Shown piece by piece: positions 61,381-64,000 of a stretch of DNA of 64,000 nt; position 1 is the first letter of the stretch, and each line of letters opens with the position of its first letter. Made by a program: the position numbers and the translations under genes. The DNA is from Kaistella yonginensis (GTDB taxonomy: Bacteria; Bacteroidota; Bacteroidia; Flavobacteriales; Weeksellaceae). The notes beneath the pieces were generated by a model, which saw only the letters and a list, made by a program, of their open reading frames with translations, had not been told where the DNA came from and searched no databases. The DNA lies in assembly GCF_030409525.1 (NCBI RefSeq), contig NZ_JAUFQB010000021.1, forward strand, positions 22,505-86,504. Direction: 5' to 3'.

Positions 61381-62265
61381 ATGAAATTTCCAGAAACCAT
61401 TTTACGTGGCATAGGCCAAGTCATGTTTCAAAACAATTGGTTATCAGGTCTTTTATTTTTAGCTGGAATTTTTTACAATTCGTGGATGTTGGGACTTGCA
61501 GCAATCGCCGGAACATGTATCAGTACAATATCTGCGCAGATTCTGAATTATTCAAAAGTGGATATCCAAAATGGTTTGTATGGTTTTAATGGCACTTTAA
61601 CGGGAATAGCCGTGCTGTGTTTTTTCGAGGTTTCCCCAATGACCGTCGGTGCGCTGATTGTTGGTGCAACGCTATCCACTCTTGTGATGCGCTTTTTAAA
61701 AAAGATTCTGCCACCATTTACAGCACCGTTTGTGATGGTTACCTGGCTGCTGATCTATTCCTTGCTTTTGCTCGTTAAGCTGCCACTGCTATCCTCGTCT
61801 CTGGAAAAAGATGTAGCCATTGCTGGTTTAGAAATTCTTTCTGCCTTTGGTAAGAGTTTCGGACAAGTGATGTTTCAGGAAAATACGGTTACTGGACTGC
61901 TTTTTCTGGTGGCCATTTTTATCAACAACCAGTTGAATGCGGTCTATGCCATGTATGCTGCGATTTTAGGATGGGCGATCGGTTGGCTGTTTTCAGAACC
62001 GTTGACGACCCTTAATGCTGGTTTGATGGGTTATAATGCCATTCTTTGTGCAATCGCGCTGAGCGGAAAAAACAGGATGGATTTTCTCTGGATTTCCCTT
62101 GCGATTATCTTGTCGACCGTTTTAAATATTGGGCTCGCTAGAACGGGAATCATTACGCTGACCGCACCTTTTGTAGCGGCTACCTGGATTATTTTGATGG
62201 TGAAAAATAGAAATGCTAGTAGTAAAAACCGTTCGTCTGCGGCAAATAAATTACAGTCTCTATAA
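61381..62265 (+). CDS. Urea transporter (UT family)
   Basis: The 294-residue membrane protein shows the internal duplication of UT proteins. GIGQVMFQNNWLSGLLFLAGIFYNS in the first half is matched by FGQVMFQENTVTGLLFLVAIFINN in the second. The selectivity-region segments NGLYGFNGTLTGIAV and AGLMGYNAILCAIAL are also paired. About 10 membrane spans. It forms a channel for passive urea uptake. No urease genes are in the window. It is followed by a bidirectional terminator and then the tRNA fragment, so it marks the chromosome side of the integrated element. Confidence 0.9.
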   Translation: MKFPETILRGIGQVMFQNNWLSGLLFLAGIFYNSWMLGLAAIAGTCISTISAQILNYSKVDIQNGLYGFNGTLTGIAVLCFFEVSPMTVGALIVGATLSTLVMRFLKKILPPFTAPFVMVTWLLIYSLLLLVKLPLLSSSLEKDVAIAGLEILSAFGKSFGQVMFQENTVTGLLFLVAIFINNQLNAVYAMYAAILGWAIGWLFSEPLTTLNAGLMGYNAILCAIALSGKNRMDFLWISLAIILSTVLNIGLARTGIITLTAPFVAATWIILMVKNRNASSKNRSSAANKLQSL

Positions 62266-62271
62266 AAATAA

Positions 62272-62303
62272 AAAAGCACCAACCTCGCGGTAAGTGCTTT
62301 ATT
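62272..62303. terminator. Terminator between urea transporter and tRNA fragment
   Basis: AAAGCAC (62273-62279) pairs with GTGCTTT (62294-62300), flanked by A and T runs. Confidence 0.7.
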
Positions 62304-62313
62304 TCCAATGTTG

Positions 62314-62355
62314 TGGCCCCACCTGGGCTCGAACCAGGGACTTGCTGATTATGAG
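62314..62355 (-). other. tRNA (anticodon CAT) 3' fragment, candidate att site of an integrated element
   Basis: The minus strand reads the 3' half of a tRNA. The anticodon loop CTCATAA is followed by TCAGC, the variable region AAGTC, a T arm CCTGG-TTCGAGC-CCAGG, the acceptor strand TGGGGCC and discriminator A. The 5' half (D arm, GCTGA of the anticodon stem) is absent: the sequence breaks at 62355/62356. This is the hallmark of the host-side attachment site left by integration into a tRNA 3' end (tRNA-Met or Ile2). Confidence 0.75.
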
Positions 62356-62471
62356 AAACGACCCGAAGCCTTTCATATGCTTTCATTTACATTCAAAGTC
62401 GTTGATTATATTGCAGTTACGGATATTGCTTCTTACTTTTGGTTTCATCTAATTTCTCAAAAAGATACCAC

Positions 62472-62493
62472 ATGTTGTACCTATGTTGTACCT
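62472..62493 (+). repeat. Tandem 11-bp direct repeat upstream of the integrase
   Basis: ATGTTGTACCT occurs twice head-to-tail (62472-62482 and 62483-62493), 13 nt before the integrase ATG. It may be arm-type sites or an autoregulatory site. Confidence 0.55.
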
Positions 62494-62506
62494 AAAACCA
62501 AAAAAA

Positions 62507-63733
62507 ATGAGCGCAAGTATCAAAATTGTATGTAAAAAGAAAGTTTTAAAAACAGGATTATTTCCAATCTATCTCCGTGTAACTATTGACCGTAAATCAA
62601 CGTTCTACTCTACTCCATATTCTTGCAAATTATCCGAGTGGAACAGTGCACAAAGTGAATTTACAATAAAATTTAGAAATCATCTCAGTTTTAATAAATC
62701 TTTAAGAAAATTAAAAGATGATGCTTCTGATACTGTCGATCTATTAGAAAAAAAATACGGACAGTATAACCTTATCCATTTTGATAAATATTTTTCCTTA
62801 AAAGAAAAAAAAGGATTTTCATTTATTGAACTTTTCGAAAAGGAAATACAAATTTTCAAAGATAATGATCAAGTAAATTATGCCTCGTCTATGGGCAATT
62901 CAATATCGGCACTAAGGAAATTTAAAACAGATTTAGATCAATATGCTTTTGAAAACATTGATTTTCAATTTTTAACAGATTTTGAAAATTTCTTAAGAAA
63001 GCGAGGAGCAAACGACGGAGGAATTGGGGTTTATATGAGAAATATAAGAACGATTTACAACAAGGCGATTAATTACAAAATTGTACAACCTCAATTTTAT
63101 CCTTTTCGCGAATTTAAAATTTCCAAATTCAAAAAGAGAAATATACGGAAAGCCTTGACAGAAGTAGAATTTAAAAGTTTGTTAGACTTTGACATTAGTA
63201 CTATACCAGCTGCGAAAAATGCAAGATTTCTTTACATTTTTTCATTCTACGCAAGAGGAATGAATTTTACAGATTTAGCAGAATTAAAGTGGTCTGATTT
63301 AGACAGCAATCATTTCAATTATGTAAGAAATAAAACAGAGGTATTTTTAAAAATAAAACTACCAAATTTGCCAATCATTGAAGAGATATTAAAATTCTAT
63401 AAGCTCTATCGACCTTTTGAAACTCCTTATATTTTCCCAATTCTTAAAAAAAATCTAGATTTATATACTGCAGAAGAATTAATCGCTCGTAAAGATAGCG
63501 TTCGTTGCTATTACAACATACAACTAAAAAAAATGCTTAAATCGTGTGGTATTGAGAAGAATATAACGTTTTATACTGCACGTCATACTTTTGCTACAAC
63601 TGCACTGAGAAAGGATGTAAATATTAACATAATCAAACAATCTCTTGGTCATAAAAGAATTAGCACGACAGAAAGTTATCTTGATGATTTTCTAGATAGT
63701 GAAGTGGATCAAGTGATAACGAATATGTTTTAA
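62507..63733 (+). CDS. Tyrosine recombinase / integrase of the integrated element
   Basis: The start is set at ATG 62507 (MSASIKIVCKKKVLKTGLFPIYLRVTIDRKST), leaving the direct repeat upstream. The 408-residue protein has the Bacteroidota phage-integrase arm-binding N-terminus, a core-binding domain (about 100-200) and a catalytic domain. Catalytic residues visible are R in SFYARGMNFTDLAELKW, HxxR as TARHTFATTAL (R and H of the RHRHY set), H in SLGHKRISTT, and the nucleophile Y in TTESYLDD. It sits 150 bp inside the element from the tRNA fragment, the usual position. Confidence 0.92.
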   Translation: MSASIKIVCKKKVLKTGLFPIYLRVTIDRKSTFYSTPYSCKLSEWNSAQSEFTIKFRNHLSFNKSLRKLKDDASDTVDLLEKKYGQYNLIHFDKYFSLKEKKGFSFIELFEKEIQIFKDNDQVNYASSMGNSISALRKFKTDLDQYAFENIDFQFLTDFENFLRKRGANDGGIGVYMRNIRTIYNKAINYKIVQPQFYPFREFKISKFKKRNIRKALTEVEFKSLLDFDISTIPAAKNARFLYIFSFYARGMNFTDLAELKWSDLDSNHFNYVRNKTEVFLKIKLPNLPIIEEILKFYKLYRPFETPYIFPILKKNLDLYTAEELIARKDSVRCYYNIQLKKMLKSCGIEKNITFYTARHTFATTALRKDVNINIIKQSLGHKRISTTESYLDDFLDSEVDQVITNMF

Positions 63734-63848
63734 GATACTCTTCTAATTTTAATACCAATTTATATGTTTCTTCAAAAAGTAATCCAGTTATAAGATTAGA
63801 ATAATTGTACTCTATTAAATTAATACCTTTATTTTTATTGTTGGTCAT
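63666..63848 (-). CDS. Doubtful small ORF overlapping the integrase end
   Basis: A 60-residue-class frame (MTNNKNKGINLIEYNYSNLI...) starts at 63848 with a purine-rich GAGAGAGAAAAA stretch upstream resembling a ribosome site, but its 3' third overlaps the integrase gene in antisense. I list it only as a possibility. Confidence 0.25.
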
Positions 63849-63895
63849 AGATTTTTCTCTCTCGTTTCATATGTTAAAATTAGGGTTTTATGCTT

Positions 63896-64000
63896 TGTAA
63901 TCTTCCCCAAAAATAAGAACATTTAAAAATATAGTTTTTAAATTTGGAAGACTATGAAAAACAGTAAATTTTCAGAAGTTCAGATCATCAAGATTTTATC
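63896..64000 (+). mobile_element. Left end of an IS3-family insertion sequence, cut by window edge
   Basis: The ATG at 63954 opens a frame reading MKNSKFSEVQIIKIL, the standard N-terminus of IS3-family OrfA (HTH, transposase-8 type). The stretch TGTAATCTTCCCC at 63896 is a possible left terminal inverted repeat (TG start). The right part is outside the window. Confidence 0.6.
63954..64000 (+). CDS. IS3-family transposase OrfA, 5' end only
   Basis: Fifteen complete codons are visible (MKNSKFSEVQIIKIL). The wording KFSEVQIIKIL is the characteristic start of Bacteroidota IS3 OrfA proteins, whose next residues form the recognition HTH. Its position at the inner side of the integrase suggests the IS lies within the integrated element. 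Confidence 0.7.
   Translation, partial: MKNSKFSEVQIIKIL

Noticed and set aside
62308..62355. Complete tRNA-Met gene
   Set aside because: The D arm, 5' acceptor strand and 5' half of the anticodon stem are missing; only a 3' fragment exists.
62314..64000. RM and TAC genes being cargo of the integrase element
   Set aside because: The orientation of the tRNA fragment puts the element to the right of 62314; the defence genes lie on the other side with the urea transporter between.

Overview
The window is AT-rich chromosomal DNA of a member of the Bacteroidota, most likely class Flavobacteriia, family Weeksellaceae (Chryseobacterium/Kaistella-like). The grounds are protein content and signals, not a database match. 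There is a CHU-C/type-B T9SS sorting domain (23935-27489), a plug-bearing TonB receptor with a carboxypeptidase-regulatory N-terminus, a Flavobacteriia-type 58-residue histone-H1-like protein, malate:quinone oxidoreductase, an alpha-glucan family phosphorylase of the short type, and several promoters of the Bacteroidota form TTG-N20-TAnnTTTG.

Layout. 1-6.3 kb: a truncated SRPBCC protein, thiol peroxidase, an iron-type TonB receptor plus thioredoxin operon under a DtxR-like box, a pentapeptide-repeat protein, a secreted protein interrupted by an in-frame stop, and RlmF. 6.5-14 kb: OFA-family MFS transporter, lipoprotein 5'-nucleotidase, GNAT, HemN, and a secreted SASA-esterase/BNR-repeat pair. 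14-18.6 kb: Fsa/transaldolase, an outer-membrane-like protein, histone-H1-like protein, a nitroreductase-ohrR-ohr peroxide operon with an OhrR-type operator, and tRNA-Arg(TCG). 18.6-27.5 kb: plug-less beta-barrel protein, a tandem hairpin array, a 987-residue TPR protein, and a T9SS cargo protein. 27.6-42.5 kb: APC permease, glucan phosphorylase, DinB/DUF1572, a divergent cysteine-dioxygenase-like cupin, MtaB, GH63-like glucosidase, SDR, DUF1684 lipoprotein, Mqo, hemolysin-III and GpsA. 42.6-52 kb: M23 peptidase, TopB, SlyD-type FKBP, alpha/beta hydrolase, MscS plus DUF2254, and Tex. 52.2-61.3 kb: an accessory defence-like block. It holds an acidic unknown, a three-gene toxin-antitoxin-SecB-like chaperone (TAC) module with its own operator, and a type I restriction-modification locus (hsdR, an unknown 137-residue gene, a tandem hairpin array, hsdM, hsdS with an extra C-terminal domain). 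61.4-64 kb: urea transporter, then a tRNA(CAT) 3' fragment that marks the left end of an integrated element, its tyrosine integrase, and the first codons of an IS3-type transposase.

The most notable points are these. (1) The TAC module has gene order T-A-C, translationally coupled T and A, a 14-bp perfect palindrome at the promoter and a terminator. (2) HsdS is fused to an about 200-residue Panacea/SocA-like domain. (3) Two separate arrays of paired hairpins (20430-20702 and 58174-58466) share one geometry (8-3-8 stem-loop, 11-12 nt gap, 5-3-5 stem-loop) but have different, compensated stem sequences, which suggests a REP/RAYT-type mobile hairpin family. (4) Operators for a DtxR-like and an OhrR-like regulator lie in the spacer of recognisable promoters. 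Function assignments rest on motif recognition by eye; no database search was run.
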